NCBI RefSeq assembly: GCF_043290135.1
Contig: NC_134707.1
Span: forward strand, 67,199,906 to 67,263,905
Direction of reading: 5' to 3'
DNA length: 64,000 nt
Source of the DNA: Rhipicephalus microplus
Lineage: Eukaryota; Arthropoda; Arachnida; Ixodida; Ixodidae
Below are positions 1-12,739 of the stretch, one piece after another. The stretch's first letter is position 1; every line of letters begins with the position of its first letter. The notes under the pieces are model-generated. The model was given only the letters and a program-made list of their open reading frames with translations, did no database searches and was not told where the DNA came from. The translations under genes were made by a program, and so were the position numbers.

Positions 1-177
1 ATAAGAGGGACAATTAATCATCTGCCCGCTCATAATAAGTTCACGTGCTACGTGACGCCAAAACATGCGAATAAGAGTGTTTTCACACTCGTTGTTTGGC
101 TTAAGGATGGCGCTGACTGTCACTCCTACTTCTAAATTCACATATAAACCCCAAAAAAAGTGTATGGAAGGACGGCC

Positions 178-250
178 GCTGTGATAGCTCAGTGGTTAAA
201 GCATCGAACGCGTTATTCGAAGGTCGTAGGTTCGATTCTTGCTCACAGCT
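178..250 (+). tRNA. tRNA-like gene, nominal Thr(CGT)
   Basis: G22A breaks the last D-stem pair; C62T gives a G-T wobble in the T stem. The flank reads GTGTATGGA, so the outer inverted repeat is broken. Confidence 0.6.
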
Positions 251-641
251 TGTAATTTTTTCATCCACTTTTCTTTCTTCTTTCTTCTTATTTACATTCG
301 ATTGGTTCTAATAACTTCCCCTGTACATTCCTTGGCATTACTGTCTGTTATATCTCAGTAATATTGTGTTAAACCACGGAAATACGAGCCCTTAGGTATA
401 CACTTCTCTCCCTTAATTCATTGAACGAGGGTCTCGTACTGGCAGACTTGGTGTGTTTAGGTTGTATAAGAGGGACAATTATTCAGCTGCCCGCTCATTA
501 TAAGTTCACGTGCTACTTGACGCCAAAACATGCGAATAAGAGTGTTTTCACACTCGTTGTTTGTCTTATAGATGGCGCTGACTGTCACTCCTACTTCTAA
601 ATTCACATATAGACCCCCAAAAAGTGGATGGAGGGACGGCC

Positions 642-714
642 GCTGTGATAGCTCAGTGGTTAGAGCTTCGAAGGCGTTATTCGAAGGTCGTAGGTTCGAT
701 TCCTGCTCACAGCT
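642..714 (+). tRNA. tRNA-like gene, nominal Thr(CGT)
   Basis: A26T and C32G; the loop is GGCGTTA. All stems are intact. Confidence 0.65.
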
Positions 715-1106
715 GGTAATTTTTTCATCCACTTTTCTTTCTTCTTTCTTCTTATTTACATTCCATTGGTTCTAATAACTTCCCCTGTACATTCCTTGGC
801 ATTACTGTCTGTTAAATCTCATTATTATTGTGTTAAAGCACGGAAATACGAGCCCTTAGGTATACACTTCTCTGCCTTATTTCATTGAATAAGGGTCTCG
901 TACTGGCAGACTTGGTGTGTTTAGGTTGTATAAGAGGGACAATTAATCAGCTGCCCGCTCATAATAAATTCACGTGCTACGTGACGCCAAAACATGCGAA
1001 TAAGAGTGTTTTCACACTCGTTGTTTGGCCTATAGATGGCGCTGACTGTCACTCCTACTTCTAAATTCACATATAAACCCCCCAAAAAGTGGATGGAGGG
1101 ACGGCC

Positions 1107-1179
1107 GCTGTGATAGCTCAGTGGTTAGAGCATCGAACGCGTTATTCGAAGGTCGTAGGTTCGATTCCTGCTAACAGCT
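1107..1179 (+). tRNA. tRNA-like gene, nominal Thr(CGT)
   Basis: C67A gives a G6-A67 mismatch in the acceptor stem. Confidence 0.6.
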
Positions 1180-1571
1180 GGTAATTTTTTCATCCACTTT
1201 TCTTTCTTCTTTCTTCTTATTTACATTCGATTGGTTCTAATAACTTCCCCTGTACATTCCTTGGCATTACTGTCTGTTATATCTCAGTAATATTGTGTTA
1301 AACCACGGAAAGACGAGCCCTTAGGTATACACTTCCCTCCCTTATTTCATTGAACGAGGGTCTCGTACTGGCAGACTTGGTGTGTTTAGGTTGTATAAGA
1401 GGGACAATTATTCAGCTGCCCGCTCATTATAAGTTCACCTGCTACGTGACGCCAAAACATGCGAATAAAAGTGTTTTCACACTCGTTGTTTGGCTTATAG
1501 ATGGCGCTGACTGTCACTCCTACTTCTAAATTCACATATAGACCCCCAGAAAAGTGGATGGAGGGACGGCC

Positions 1572-1644
1572 GCTGTGATAGCTCAGTGGTTAGAGCATCG
1601 AACGCGTTATTCGAAGGTCGTAAGTTCGATTCCATCTCACAGCT
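1572..1644 (+). pseudogene. tRNA-like copy with broken T arm
   Basis: G52A, T63A and G64T destroy three T-stem pairs and alter the first part of the B box. Confidence 0.6.
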
Positions 1645-2028
1645 GGTAATTTTTTCATCCACTTTTCTTTCTTCTTATATACATTCCATTGGTTCAAATA
1701 ACTTCCCCTGTACATTCCTTGGCATTACTGTCTGTTATATCTCAGTAATATTGTGTTAAACCACGGAAATACGAGCCCTTAGGTATACACTTCTCTCCCT
1801 TTTTTCATTGAACGAGGGTCTCGTACTGGCAGACTTGGTGTGTTTAGGTTGTATAAGAGGGACAATTAATCATCTGCCCGCTCATAATAAGTTCACGTGC
1901 TACGTGACGCCAAAACATGCGAATAAGAGTGTTCTCACACTCGTTGTTTGGCTTATAGATGGCGCTGACTGTCACTACTACTTCTAAATTCACATATAAA
2001 CCCCAAAAAAGTGGATGGAGGGACGGCC

Positions 2029-2101
2029 GCTGTGATAGCTCAGTGGTTAGAGCATCGAACGCGTTATTCGAAGGTCGTAGGTTCGATTCCTGCTCACAGC
2101 T
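2029..2101 (+). tRNA. tRNA-like gene, consensus
   Basis: First exact consensus copy in the window, in a short-class unit. Confidence 0.75.
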
Positions 2102-2487
2102 GGTAATTTTTTCATCCACTTTTCTTTCTTCTTATATACATTCCATTGATTCAAATAACTTCCCCTGTACATTTCTTGGCATTACTGTCTGTTATATCTC
2201 AGTAATATTGTGTTAAACCACGGAAATACGAGCCCTTATGTATACACTTCTCTCCCTTATTTCATTGAACGAGGGTCTCGTACTGGCAGACTTGGTGTGT
2301 TTAGGTTGTATAAGAGGGACAGTTAATCAGCTGCCCGCTCATAATAAGTTCACGTGCTACGTGACGCCAAAACATGCGAATAAGAGTGTTTTCACACTCG
2401 TTGTTTGGCTTATAGATGGCGCTGACTGTCACTCCTACTTCTAAATTCACATATAAACCCCCAAAAAAAGTGGATGGAGGGACGGCC

Positions 2488-2560
2488 GCTGTGATAGCTC
2501 AGTGGTTACAGCATCGAACGCGTTATTCGAAGGTCGTAGGTTCGATTCCTGCTCACAGCT
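2488..2560 (+). tRNA. tRNA-like gene, nominal Thr(CGT)
   Basis: G22C breaks one D-stem pair. Confidence 0.6.
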
Positions 2561-2952
2561 GGTAATTTTTTCATCCACTTTCCTTTCTTCTTTCTTCGTA
2601 TTTACATTCGATTGGTTCTAATAACTTCCCCTGTACATTCCTTGGCATTACTGTCTGTTAAATCTCATTAATATTGTGTTAAACCACGGAAATACGAGCC
2701 CTTAGGTATACACTTCTCTCCCTTATTTCAATGAACGATGGTCTCGTACTGGCAGACTTGGTGTGTTTAGGTTGTATAAGAGGGACAATTAATCAGCTGC
2801 CCGCTCATAATAGGTTCACGTGCTACGTGACGCCAAAACATGCGAATAAGAGTGTTTTCACACTCGTTGTTTGGCTTATAGATGGCGCTGACTGTCACTC
2901 CTACTTCTAAATTCACATATAAACCCCCAAAAAAGTGGATGGAGGGACGGCC

Positions 2953-3025
2953 GCTGTGATAGCTCAGTGGTTAGAGCATCGAACGCGTTATTCGAAGGTC
3001 GTAGGTTCGATTCCTGCTCACAGCT
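2953..3025 (+). tRNA. tRNA-like gene, consensus
   Basis: Exact consensus; the terminator is T5 (AATATTTTTC). Confidence 0.75.
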
Positions 3026-3419
3026 GGTAATATTTTTCATCCACTTTTCTTTCTTCTTTCTTCTTATTTACATTCCAATGGTTCTAATAACTTCCCCTGT
3101 ACATTCCTTGGCATTACTGTCTGTTAAATCTCATTAATATTGTGTTAAACCACGGAAATACGAGCCCTTAGGTATACACTTCTCTCCCTTATTTCATTGA
3201 ACGAGGGTCTCGTACTGGCAGACTTGGTGTGTTTAGGTTGTATAAGAGAGACAATTAATCAGCTGCCCGCTCATAATAAGTTCACGCGCTACGTGACGCC
3301 AAAACATGCGAATAAGAGTGTTTTCACACTCGTTGTTTGGCTTATAGATGGCGCTGACTGTCACTCCTACTTCTAAATTCACATATAGACCCCCAAAAAA
3401 AGTGGATGGAGGGACGGCC

Positions 3420-3492
3420 GCTGTGATAGCTCAGTGGTTAGAGCATCGAACGCGTTATTCGAAGGTCGTAGGTTCGATTCCTGCTCACAGCT
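3420..3492 (+). tRNA. tRNA-like gene, consensus
   Basis: Exact consensus with a T7 terminator. Confidence 0.75.
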
Positions 3493-3886
3493 GGTAATTT
3501 TTTTCATCCACTTTTCTTTCTTCTTTCTTCTTATTTACATTCCAATGGTTCTAATAACTTCCCCTGTACATTCCTTGGCATTACTGTCTGTTAAATCTCA
3601 TTAATATTGTGTTAAACCACGGAAATACGAGCCCTTAGGTATACACTTCTCTCCCTTATTTCATTGAATGAGGGTCTCGTACTGGCAGACTTGGTGTGTT
3701 TAGGTTGTATAAGAGGGACAATTAATCAGCTGCCCGCTCATAATAAGTTCACGTGCTACGTGACGCCAAAACATGCGAATAAGAGTGTTCTCACACTCGT
3801 TGTTTGGCTTAATAATGGCGCTGACTGTCACTCCTACTTCTAAATTCACATATAAACCCCCAAAAAAAGTGGATGGAGGGACGGCC

Positions 3887-3959
3887 GCTGTGATAGCTCA
3901 GTGGTTAGAGCATTGAACGCGTTATTTGAAGGTCGTAGGTTCGATTCCTGCTAACAGCT
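3887..3959 (+). tRNA. tRNA-like gene, nominal Thr(CGT)
   Basis: C28T and C41T leave two wobble pairs in the anticodon stem; C67A mismatches the acceptor stem. Confidence 0.5.
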
Positions 3960-4341
3960 GGTAATTTTTTCATTTTTCTTTCTTCTTATATACATTCCAT
4001 TGGTTCAAATAACTTCCCCTGTACATTCCTTGGCATTACTGTCTGTTATATCTCAGTAATATTGTGTTAAACCACGGAAATACGAGCCCTTAGGTATACA
4101 CTTCTCTCCCTTATTTCATTGAACGAGGGTCTCGTACTGGCAGACTTGGTGTGTTTAGGTTGTATAAGAGCGACAGTTAATCAGCTGCCCGCTCATAATA
4201 AGTTCACGTGCTACGTGACGCCAAAACATGCGAATAAGAGTGTTTTCACACTCGTTGTTTGGCTTATAGATGGCGCTGACTGTCACTCCTACTTCTAAAT
4301 TCACATATAAACCCCCAAAAAAAGTGGATGGAGGGACGGCC

Positions 4342-4414
4342 GCTGTGATAGCTCAGTGGTTAAAGCATCGAACGCGTTATTCGAAGGTCGTAGGTTCGAT
4401 TCCTGCTCACAGCT
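4342..4414 (+). tRNA. tRNA-like gene, nominal Thr(CGT)
   Basis: G22A only. Confidence 0.6.
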
Positions 4415-4805
4415 GGTAATTTTTTCATCCACTTTTCTTTTTTCTTTCTTCTTATTTACATTCCATTGGTTCTAATAACTTCCCCTGTACATTCCTTGGC
4501 ATTACTCTGTTATATCGCATTAATATTGTGTTAAACCACGGAAATACGAGCCCTTAGGTATACACTTCTCTCCCTTTTTTCATTGAACGAGGGTCTCGTA
4601 CTGGCAGACTTGGTGTGTTTAGGTTGTATAAGAGGGACAATTAATCAGCTTCCCGCTCATAATAAATTCACGTGCTACGTGACGCCAAAACATGCGAATA
4701 AGAGTGTTTTCACACTCGTTGTTTGGCTTATAGATGGCGCTGACTGTCACTCCTACTTCTAAATTCACATATAGACCCCCCAAAAAAGTGGATGGAGGGA
4801 CGGCC

Positions 4806-4878
4806 GCTGTGATAGCTCAGTGGTCAGAGCATCGAACGCTTTATTCGAAGGTCGTAGGTTCGATTCCTGCTCGCAGCT
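4806..4878 (+). tRNA. tRNA-like gene, nominal anticodon CTT
   Basis: G35T changes the nominal anticodon to CTT (Lys). It also has a D-loop T to C change and A68G (wobble). Confidence 0.55.
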
Positions 4879-5270
4879 GGTAATTTTTTCATCCACTTTT
4901 CTTTCTTCTTTCTCCTTATTTACAATCCATTGGTTCTAATAACTTCCCCTGTACATTCCTTGGCATTACTGTCTGTTAAATCTCATTAATATTGTGTTAA
5001 AGCACGGAAATACGAGCCCTTAGGTATACACTTCTCTGCCTTATTTCATTGATTAAGGGTCTCGTACTGGCAGACTTGGTGTGTTTAGGTTGTATAAGAG
5101 GGACAATTATTCAGCTGCCCGCTCATTATAAGTTCACGTGCTACGTGACGCCAAAACATGCGAATAAGAGTGTTTTCACACTCGTTGTTTGGCTTATAGA
5201 TGGCGCTGACTGTCACTCCTACTTCTAAATTCACATATAGACCCCCAGAAAAGTGGATGGAGGGACGGCC

Positions 5271-5343
5271 GCTGTGATAGCTCAGTGGTTAGAGCATCGA
5301 ACGCGTTATTCGAAGGTCGTAGGTTCGATTCCTGCTCACAGCT
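5271..5343 (+). tRNA. tRNA-like gene, consensus
   Basis: Exact consensus. Confidence 0.75.
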
Positions 5344-5728
5344 GGTAATTTTTTCATCCACTTTTCTTTCTTCTTATATACATTCCATTGGTTCAAATAA
5401 CTTCCCCTGTACATTCCTTGGCATTACTGTCTGTTATATCTCAGTAATATTGTGTTAAACCACGGAAATACGAGCCCTTAGGTATACACTTCTCTCCCTT
5501 ATTTCATTGAAGGAGGGTCTCGTACTGGCAGACTTGGTGTGTTTAGGTTGTATAAGAGGGACAGTTAATCAGCTGCCCGCTCATAATAAGTTCACGTGCT
5601 ACGTGACGCCAAAACATACGAATAAGAGTGTTCTCACACTCGTTGTTTGGCTTAAGGATGGCGCTGACTGTCACTCCTACTTCTAAATTCACATATAAAC
5701 CCCAAAAAAAGTGTATGGAAGGACGGCC

Positions 5729-5801
5729 GCTGTGATAGCTCAGTGGTTAAAGCATCGAACGCGTTATTCGAAGGTCGTAGGTTCGATTCCTGCTCACAGC
5801 T
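5729..5801 (+). tRNA. tRNA-like gene, nominal Thr(CGT)
   Basis: G22A; GTGTATGGA flank. Confidence 0.6.
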
Positions 5802-6194
5802 GGTAATTTTTTCATCCACTTTTCTTTTTTCTTTCTTCTTATTTACATTCCATTGGTTCTAATAACTTCCCCTGTACATTCCTTGGCATTACTGTCTGTT
5901 ATATCGCATTAATATTGTGTTAAACCACGGAAATACGAGCACTTAGGTATACACTTCTCTCCCTTTTTTCATTGAACGAGGGTCTCGTACTGGCAGACTT
6001 GGTGTGTTTAGGTTGTATAAGAGGGACAATTAATCAGCTGCCCGCTCATAATAAATTCACGTGCTACGTGACGCCAAAACATGCGAATAAGAGTGTTTTC
6101 ACACTCGTTGTTTGGCTTATAGATGGCGCTGACTGTCACTCCTACTTCTAAATTCACATATAGACCCCCCAAAAAAGTGGATGGAGGGACGGCC

Positions 6195-6267
6195 GCTGTG
6201 ATAGCACAGTGGTTAGAGCACCGAACGCGTTATTCGAAGGTCGTAGGTTCGATTCCTGCTAACAGCT
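6195..6267 (+). pseudogene. tRNA-like copy with several stem mismatches
   Basis: T12A, T27C and C67A give one mismatch each in the D, anticodon and acceptor stems. Confidence 0.55.
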
Positions 6268-6659
6268 GGTAATTTTTTCATCCACTTTTCTTTCTTCTTT
6301 CTTCTTATTTACATTCGATTGGTTCTAATAACTTCCCCTGTACATTCCTTGGCATTACTGTCTGTTATATCTCAGTAATATTGTGTTAAACCACGGAAAG
6401 ACGAGCCCTTAGGTATACACTTCCCTCCCTTATTTCATTGAACGAGGGTCTCGTACTGGCAGACTTGGTGTGTTTAGGTTGTATAAGAGGGACAATTATT
6501 CAGCTGCCCGCTCATTATAAGTTCACCTGCTACGTGACGCCAAAACATGCGAATAAAAGTGTTTTCACACTCGTTGTTTGGCTTATAGATGGCGCTGACT
6601 GTCACTCCTACTTCTAAATTCACATATAGACCCCCAGAAAAGTGGATGGAGGGACGGCC

Positions 6660-6732
6660 GCTGTGATAGCTCAGTGGTTAGAGCATCGAACGCGTTATTC
6701 GAAGGTCGTAAGTTCGATTCCATCTCACAGCT
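6660..6732 (+). pseudogene. tRNA-like copy with broken T arm
   Basis: Same G52A/T63A/G64T form as 1572. Confidence 0.6.
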
Positions 6733-7117
6733 GGTAATTTTTTCATCCACTTTTCTTTCTTCTTATATACATTCCATTGGTTCAAATAACTTCCCCTGTA
6801 CATTCCTTGGCATTACTGTCTGTTATATCTCAGTAATATTGTGTTAAACCACGGAAATACGAGCGCTTAGGTATACACTTCTCTCCCTTTTTTCATTGAA
6901 CGAGGGTCTCGTACTGGCAGACTTGGTGTGTTTAGGTTGTATAAGAGGGACAATTAATCATCTGCCCGCTCATAATAAGTTCACGTGCTACGTGACGCCA
7001 AAACATGCGAATAAGAGTGTTTTCACACTCGTTGTTTGGCTTAAGGATGGCGCTGACTGTCACTCCTACTTCTAAATTCACATATAAACCCCAAAAAAAG
7101 TGTATGGAAGGACGGCC

Positions 7118-7190
7118 GCTGTGATAGCTCAGTGGTTAAAGCATCGAACGCGTTATTCGAAGGTCGTAGGTTCGATTCTTGCTCACAGCT
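7118..7190 (+). tRNA. tRNA-like gene, nominal Thr(CGT)
   Basis: HOR partner of 178, same variants. Confidence 0.6.
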
Positions 7191-7581
7191 TGTAATTTTT
7201 TCATCCACTTTTCTTTCTTCTTTCTTCTTATTTACATTCGATTGGTTCTAATAACTTCCCCTGTACATTCCTTGGCATTACTGTCTGTTATATCTCAGTA
7301 ATATTGTGTTAAACCACGGAAATACGAGCCCTTAGGTATACACTTCTCTCCCTTAATTCATTGAACGAGGGTCTCGTACTGGCAGACTTGGTGTGTTTAG
7401 GTTGTATAAGAGGGACAATTATTCAGCTGCCCGCTCATTATAAGTTCACGTGCTACTTGACGCCAAAACATGCGAATAAGAGTGTTTTCACACTCGTTGT
7501 TTGTCTTATAGATGGCGCTGACTGTCACTCCTACTTCTAAATTCACATATAGACCCCCAAAAAGTGGATGGAGGGACGGCC

Positions 7582-7654
7582 GCTGTGATAGCTCAGTGGT
7601 TAGAGCTTCGAAGGCGTTATTCGAAGGTCGTAGGTTCGATTCCTGCTCACAGCT
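7582..7654 (+). tRNA. tRNA-like gene, nominal Thr(CGT)
   Basis: HOR partner of 642 (A26T, C32G). Confidence 0.65.
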
Positions 7655-8046
7655 GGTAATTTTTTCATCCACTTTTCTTTCTTCTTTCTTCTTATTTACA
7701 TTCCATTGGTTCTAATAACTTCCCCTGTACATTCCTTGGCATTACTGTCTGTTAAATCTCATTATTATTGTGTTAAAGCACGGAAATACGAGCCCTTAGG
7801 TATACACTTCTCTGCCTTATTTCATTGAATAAGGGTCTCGTACTGGCAGACTTGGTGTGTTTAGGTTGTATAAGAGGGACAATTAATCAGCTGCCCGCTC
7901 ATAATAAATTCACGTGCTACGTGACGCCAAAACATGCGAATAAGAGTGTTTTCACACTCGTTGTTTGGCCTATAGATGGCGCTGACTGTCACTCCTACTT
8001 CTAAATTCACATATAAACCCCCCAAAAAGTGGATGGAGGGACGGCC

Positions 8047-8119
8047 GCTGTGATAGCTCAGTGGTTAGAGCATCGAACGCGTTATTCGAAGGTCGTAGGT
8101 TCGATTCCTGCTAACAGCT
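8047..8119 (+). tRNA. tRNA-like gene, nominal Thr(CGT)
   Basis: HOR partner of 1107 (C67A). Confidence 0.6.
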
Positions 8120-8511
8120 GGTAATTTTTTCATCCACTTTTCTTTCTTCTTTCTTCTTATTTACATTCGATTGGTTCTAATAACTTCCCCTGTACATTCC
8201 TTGGCATTACTGTCTGTTATATCTCAGTAATATTGTGTTAAACCACGGAAAGACGAGCCCTTAGGTATACACTTCCCTCCCTTATTTCATTGAACGAGGG
8301 TCTCGTACTGGCAGACTTGGTGTGTTTAGGTTGTATAAGAGGGACAATTATTCAGCTGCCCGCTCATTATAAGTTCACCTGCTACGTGACGCCAAAACAT
8401 GCGAATAAAAGTGTTTTCACACTCGTTGTTTGGCTTATAGATGGCGCTGACTGTCACTCCTACTTCTAAATTCACATATAGACCCCCAGAAAAGTGGATG
8501 GAGGGACGGCC

Positions 8512-8584
8512 GCTGTGATAGCTCAGTGGTTAGAGCATCGAACGCGTTATTCGAAGGTCGTAAGTTCGATTCCATCTCACAGCT
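8512..8584 (+). pseudogene. tRNA-like copy with broken T arm
   Basis: HOR partner of 1572. Confidence 0.6.
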
Positions 8585-8968
8585 GGTAATTTTTTCATCC
8601 ACTTTTCTTTCTTCTTATATACATTCCATTGGTTCAAATAACTTCCCCTGTACATTCCTTGGCATTACTGTCTGTTATATCTCAGTAATATTGTGTTAAA
8701 CCACGGAAATACGAGCCCTTAGGTATACACTTCTCTCCCTTTTTTCATTGAACGAGGGTCTCGTACTGGCAGACTTGGTGTGTTTAGGTTGTATAAGAGG
8801 GACAATTAATCATCTGCCCGCTCATAATAAGTTCACGTGCTACGTGACGCCAAAACATGCGAATAAGAGTGTTCTCACACTCGTTGTTTGGCTTATAGAT
8901 GGCGCTGACTGTCACTACTACTTCTAAATTCACATATAAACCCCAAAAAAGTGGATGGAGGGACGGCC

Positions 8969-9041
8969 GCTGTGATAGCTCAGTGGTTAGAGCATCGAAC
9001 GCGTTATTCGAAGGTCGTAGGTTCGATTCCTGCTCACAGCT
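8969..9041 (+). tRNA. tRNA-like gene, consensus
   Basis: HOR partner of 2029. Confidence 0.75.
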
Positions 9042-9427
9042 GGTAATTTTTTCATCCACTTTTCTTTCTTCTTATATACATTCCATTGATTCAAATAACT
9101 TCCCCTGTACATTTCTTGGCATTACTGTCTGTTATATCTCAGTAATATTGTGTTAAACCACGGAAATACGAGCCCTTATGTATACACTTCTCTCCCTTAT
9201 TTCATTGAACGAGGGTCTCGTACTGGCAGACTTGGTGTGTTTAGGTTGTATAAGAGGGACAGTTAATCAGCTGCCCGCTCATAATAAGTTCACGTGCTAC
9301 GTGACGCCAAAACATGCGAATAAGAGTGTTTTCACACTCGTTGTTTGGCTTATAGATGGCGCTGACTGTCACTCCTACTTCTAAATTCACATATAAACCC
9401 CCAAAAAAAGTGGATGGAGGGACGGCC

Positions 9428-9500
9428 GCTGTGATAGCTCAGTGGTTACAGCATCGAACGCGTTATTCGAAGGTCGTAGGTTCGATTCCTGCTCACAGCT
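9428..9500 (+). tRNA. tRNA-like gene, nominal Thr(CGT)
   Basis: HOR partner of 2488 (G22C). Confidence 0.6.
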
Positions 9501-9892
9501 GGTAATTTTTTCATCCACTTTCCTTTCTTCTTTCTTCGTATTTACATTCGATTGGTTCTAATAACTTCCCCTGTACATTCCTTGGCATTACTGTCTGTTA
9601 AATCTCATTAATATTGTGTTAAACCACGGAAATACGAGCCCTTAGGTATACACTTCTCTCCCTTATTTCAATGAACGATGGTCTCGTACTGGCAGACTTG
9701 GTGTGTTTAGGTTGTATAAGAGGGACAATTAATCAGCTGCCCGCTCATAATAGGTTCACGTGCTACGTGACGCCAAAACATGCGAATAAGAGTGTTTTCA
9801 CACTCGTTGTTTGGCTTATAGATGGCGCTGACTGTCACTCCTACTTCTAAATTCACATATAAACCCCCAAAAAAGTGGATGGAGGGACGGCC

Positions 9893-9965
9893 GCTGTGAT
9901 AGCTCAGTGGTTAGAGCATCGAACGCGTTATTCGAAGGTCGTAGGTTCGATTCCTGCTCACAGCT
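9893..9965 (+). tRNA. tRNA-like gene, consensus
   Basis: HOR partner of 2953. Confidence 0.75.
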
Positions 9966-10359
9966 GGTAATATTTTTCATCCACTTTTCTTTCTTCTTTC
10001 TTCTTATTTACATTCCAATGGTTCTAATAACTTCCCCTGTACATTCCTTGGCATTACTGTCTGTTAAATCTCATTAATATTGTGTTAAACCACGGAAATA
10101 CGAGCCCTTAGGTATACACTTCTCTCCCTTATTTCATTGAACGAGGGTCTCGTACTGGCAGACTTGGTGTGTTTAGGTTGTATAAGAGAGACAATTAATC
10201 AGCTGCCCGCTCATAATAAGTTCACGCGCTACGTGACGCCAAAACATGCGAATAAGAGTGTTTTCACACTCGTTGTTTGGCTTATAGATGGCGCTGACTG
10301 TCACTCCTACTTCTAAATTCACATATAGACCCCCAAAAAAAGTGGATGGAGGGACGGCC

Positions 10360-10432
10360 GCTGTGATAGCTCAGTGGTTAGAGCATCGAACGCGTTATTC
10401 GAAGGTCGTAGGTTCGATTCCTGCTCACAGCT
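10360..10432 (+). tRNA. tRNA-like gene, consensus
   Basis: HOR partner of 3420. Confidence 0.75.
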
Positions 10433-10826
10433 GGTAATTTTTTTCATCCACTTTTCTTTCTTCTTTCTTCTTATTTACATTCCAATGGTTCTAATAACTT
10501 CCCCTGTACATTCCTTGGCATTACTGTCTGTTAAATCTCATTAATATTGTGTTAAACCACGGAAATACGAGCCCTTAGGTATACACTTCTCTCCCTTATT
10601 TCATTGAATGAGGGTCTCGTACTGGCAGACTTGGTGTGTTTAGGTTGTATAAGAGGGACAATTAATCAGCTGCCCGCTCATAATAAGTTCACGTGCTACG
10701 TGACGCCAAAACATGCGAATAAGAGTGTTCTCACACTCGTTGTTTGGCTTAATAATGGCGCTGACTGTCACTCCTACTTCTAAATTCACATATAAACCCC
10801 CAAAAAAAGTGGATGGAGGGACGGCC

Positions 10827-10899
10827 GCTGTGATAGCTCAGTGGTTAGAGCATTGAACGCGTTATTTGAAGGTCGTAGGTTCGATTCCTGCTAACAGCT
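10827..10899 (+). tRNA. tRNA-like gene, nominal Thr(CGT)
   Basis: HOR partner of 3887. Confidence 0.5.
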
Positions 10900-11281
10900 G
10901 GTAATTTTTTCATTTTTCTTTCTTCTTATATACATTCCATTGGTTCAAATAACTTCCCCTGTACATTCCTTGGCATTACTGTCTGTTATATCTCAGTAAT
11001 ATTGTGTTAAACCACGGAAATACGAGCCCTTAGGTATACACTTCTCTCCCTTATTTCATTGAACGAGGGTCTCGTACTGGCAGACTTGGTGTGTTTAGGT
11101 TGTATAAGAGCGACAGTTAATCAGCTGCCCGCTCATAATAAGTTCACGTGCTACGTGACGCCAAAACATGCGAATAAGAGTGTTTTCACACTCGTTGTTT
11201 GGCTTATAGATGGCGCTGACTGTCACTCCTACTTCTAAATTCACATATAAACCCCAAAAAAAAGTGGATGGAGGGACGGCC

Positions 11282-11354
11282 GCTGTGGTAGCTCAGTGGT
11301 TAAAGCATCGAACGCGTTATTCGAAGGTCGTAGGTTCGATTCCTGCTCACAGCT
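11282..11354 (+). tRNA. tRNA-like gene, nominal Thr(CGT)
   Basis: HOR partner of 4342, but with an added A7G (wobble at the base of the acceptor stem). Confidence 0.6.
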
Positions 11355-11744
11355 GGTAATTTTTTCATCCACTTTTTTTTTTCTTTCTTCTTATTTACAT
11401 TCCATTGGTTCTAATAACTTCCCCTGTACATTCCTTGGCATTACTCTGTTATATCGCATTAATATTGTGTTAAACCACGGAAATACGAGCCCTTAGGTAT
11501 ACACTTCTCTCCCTTTTTTCATTGAACGAGGGTCTCGTACTGGCAGACTTGGTGTGTTTAGGTTGTATAAGAGGGACAATTAATCAGCTTCCCGCTCATA
11601 ATAAATTCACGTGCTACGTGACGCCAAAACATGCGAATAAGAGTGTTTTCACACTCGTTGTTTGGCTTATAGATGGCGCTGACTGTCACTCCTACTTCTA
11701 AATTCACATATAGACCCCCCAAAAAAGTGGATGGAGGGACGGCC

Positions 11745-11817
11745 GCTGTGATAGCTCAGTGGTCAGAGCATCGAACGCGTTATTCGAAGGTCGTAGGTTC
11801 GATTCCTGCTCGCAGCT
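11745..11817 (+). tRNA. tRNA-like gene, nominal Thr(CGT)
   Basis: HOR partner of 4806 but keeps G35, so CGT. It has the D-loop C and A68G. Confidence 0.65.
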
Positions 11818-12209
11818 GGTAATTTTTTCATCCACTTTTCTTTCTTCTTTCTCCTTATTTACATTCCATTGGTTCTAATAACTTCCCCTGTACATTCCTT
11901 GGCATTACTGTCTGTTAAATCTCATTAATATTGTGTTAAAGCACGGAAATACGAGCCCTTAGGTATACACTTCTCTGCCTTATTTCATTGATTAAGGGTC
12001 TCGTACTGGCAGACTTGGTGTGTTTAGGTTGTATAAGAGGGACAATTATTCAGCTGCCCGCTCATTATAAGTTCACGTGCTACGTGACGCCAAAACATGC
12101 GAATAAGAGTGTTTTCACACTCGTTGTTTGGCTTATAGATGGCGCTGACTGTCACTCCTACTTCTAAATTCACATATAGACCCCCAGAAAAGTGGATGGA
12201 GGGACGGCC

Positions 12210-12282
12210 GCTGTGATAGCTCAGTGGTTAGAGCATCGAACGCGTTATTCGAAGGTCGTAGGTTCGATTCCTGCTCACAGCT
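12210..12282 (+). tRNA. tRNA-like gene, consensus
   Basis: Exact consensus; the tail has the private AAATGCTTCCCG variant. Confidence 0.75.
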
Positions 12283-12666
12283 GGTAATTTTTTCATCCAC
12301 TTTTCTTTCTTCTTATATACATTCCATTGGTTCAAATGCTTCCCGTGTACATTCCTTGGCATTACTGTCTGTTATATCTCAGTAATATTGTGTTAAACCA
12401 CGGAAATACGAGCCCTTAGGTATACACTTCTCTCCCTTATTTCATTGAACGAGGGTCTCGTACTGGCAGACTTGGTGTGTTTAGGTTGTATAAGAGGGAC
12501 AGTTAATCAGCTGCCCGCTCATAATAAGTTCACGTGCTACGTGACGCCAAAACATACGAATAAGAGTGTTCTCACACTCGTTGTTTGGCTTAAGGATGGC
12601 GCTGACTGTCACTCCTACTTCTAAATTCACATATAAACCCCAAAAAAAGTGTAGGGAAGGACGGCC

Positions 12667-12739
12667 GCTGTGATAGCTCAGTGGTTAAAGCATCGAACGC
12701 GTTATTCGAAGGTCGTAGGTTCGATTCCTGCTCACAGCT
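12667..12739 (+). tRNA. tRNA-like gene, nominal Thr(CGT)
   Basis: G22A; flank GTGTAGGGA. Confidence 0.6.

Larger units (their letters stand above)
1..6940. repeat. 15-monomer higher-order repeat, copy 1 (6,940 bp)
   Basis: Base 1 and base 6941 start the same unit, and the order of 15 unit variants (starts 178 to 6660) is repeated at 7118 onward. The first visible copy may be cut by the window edge, so its phase is arbitrary. Few differences are seen against the second copy, for example at 4836 and 4924. Confidence 0.9.

Noticed and set aside
457..732. Minus-strand 90-92-codon ORFs in many units
   Set aside because: They run antisense through the tRNA gene and vary with it, including frameshifted and truncated forms (e.g. 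32467-32694, 35303-35488). No start context, domain or selection signal is seen.
572..775. Plus-strand 62-87-codon ORFs starting ATGGC(G/A)CT before the tRNA
   Set aside because: They read through the tRNA gene and the pyrimidine tract; their length changes with every indel of the poly-A and pyrimidine runs.
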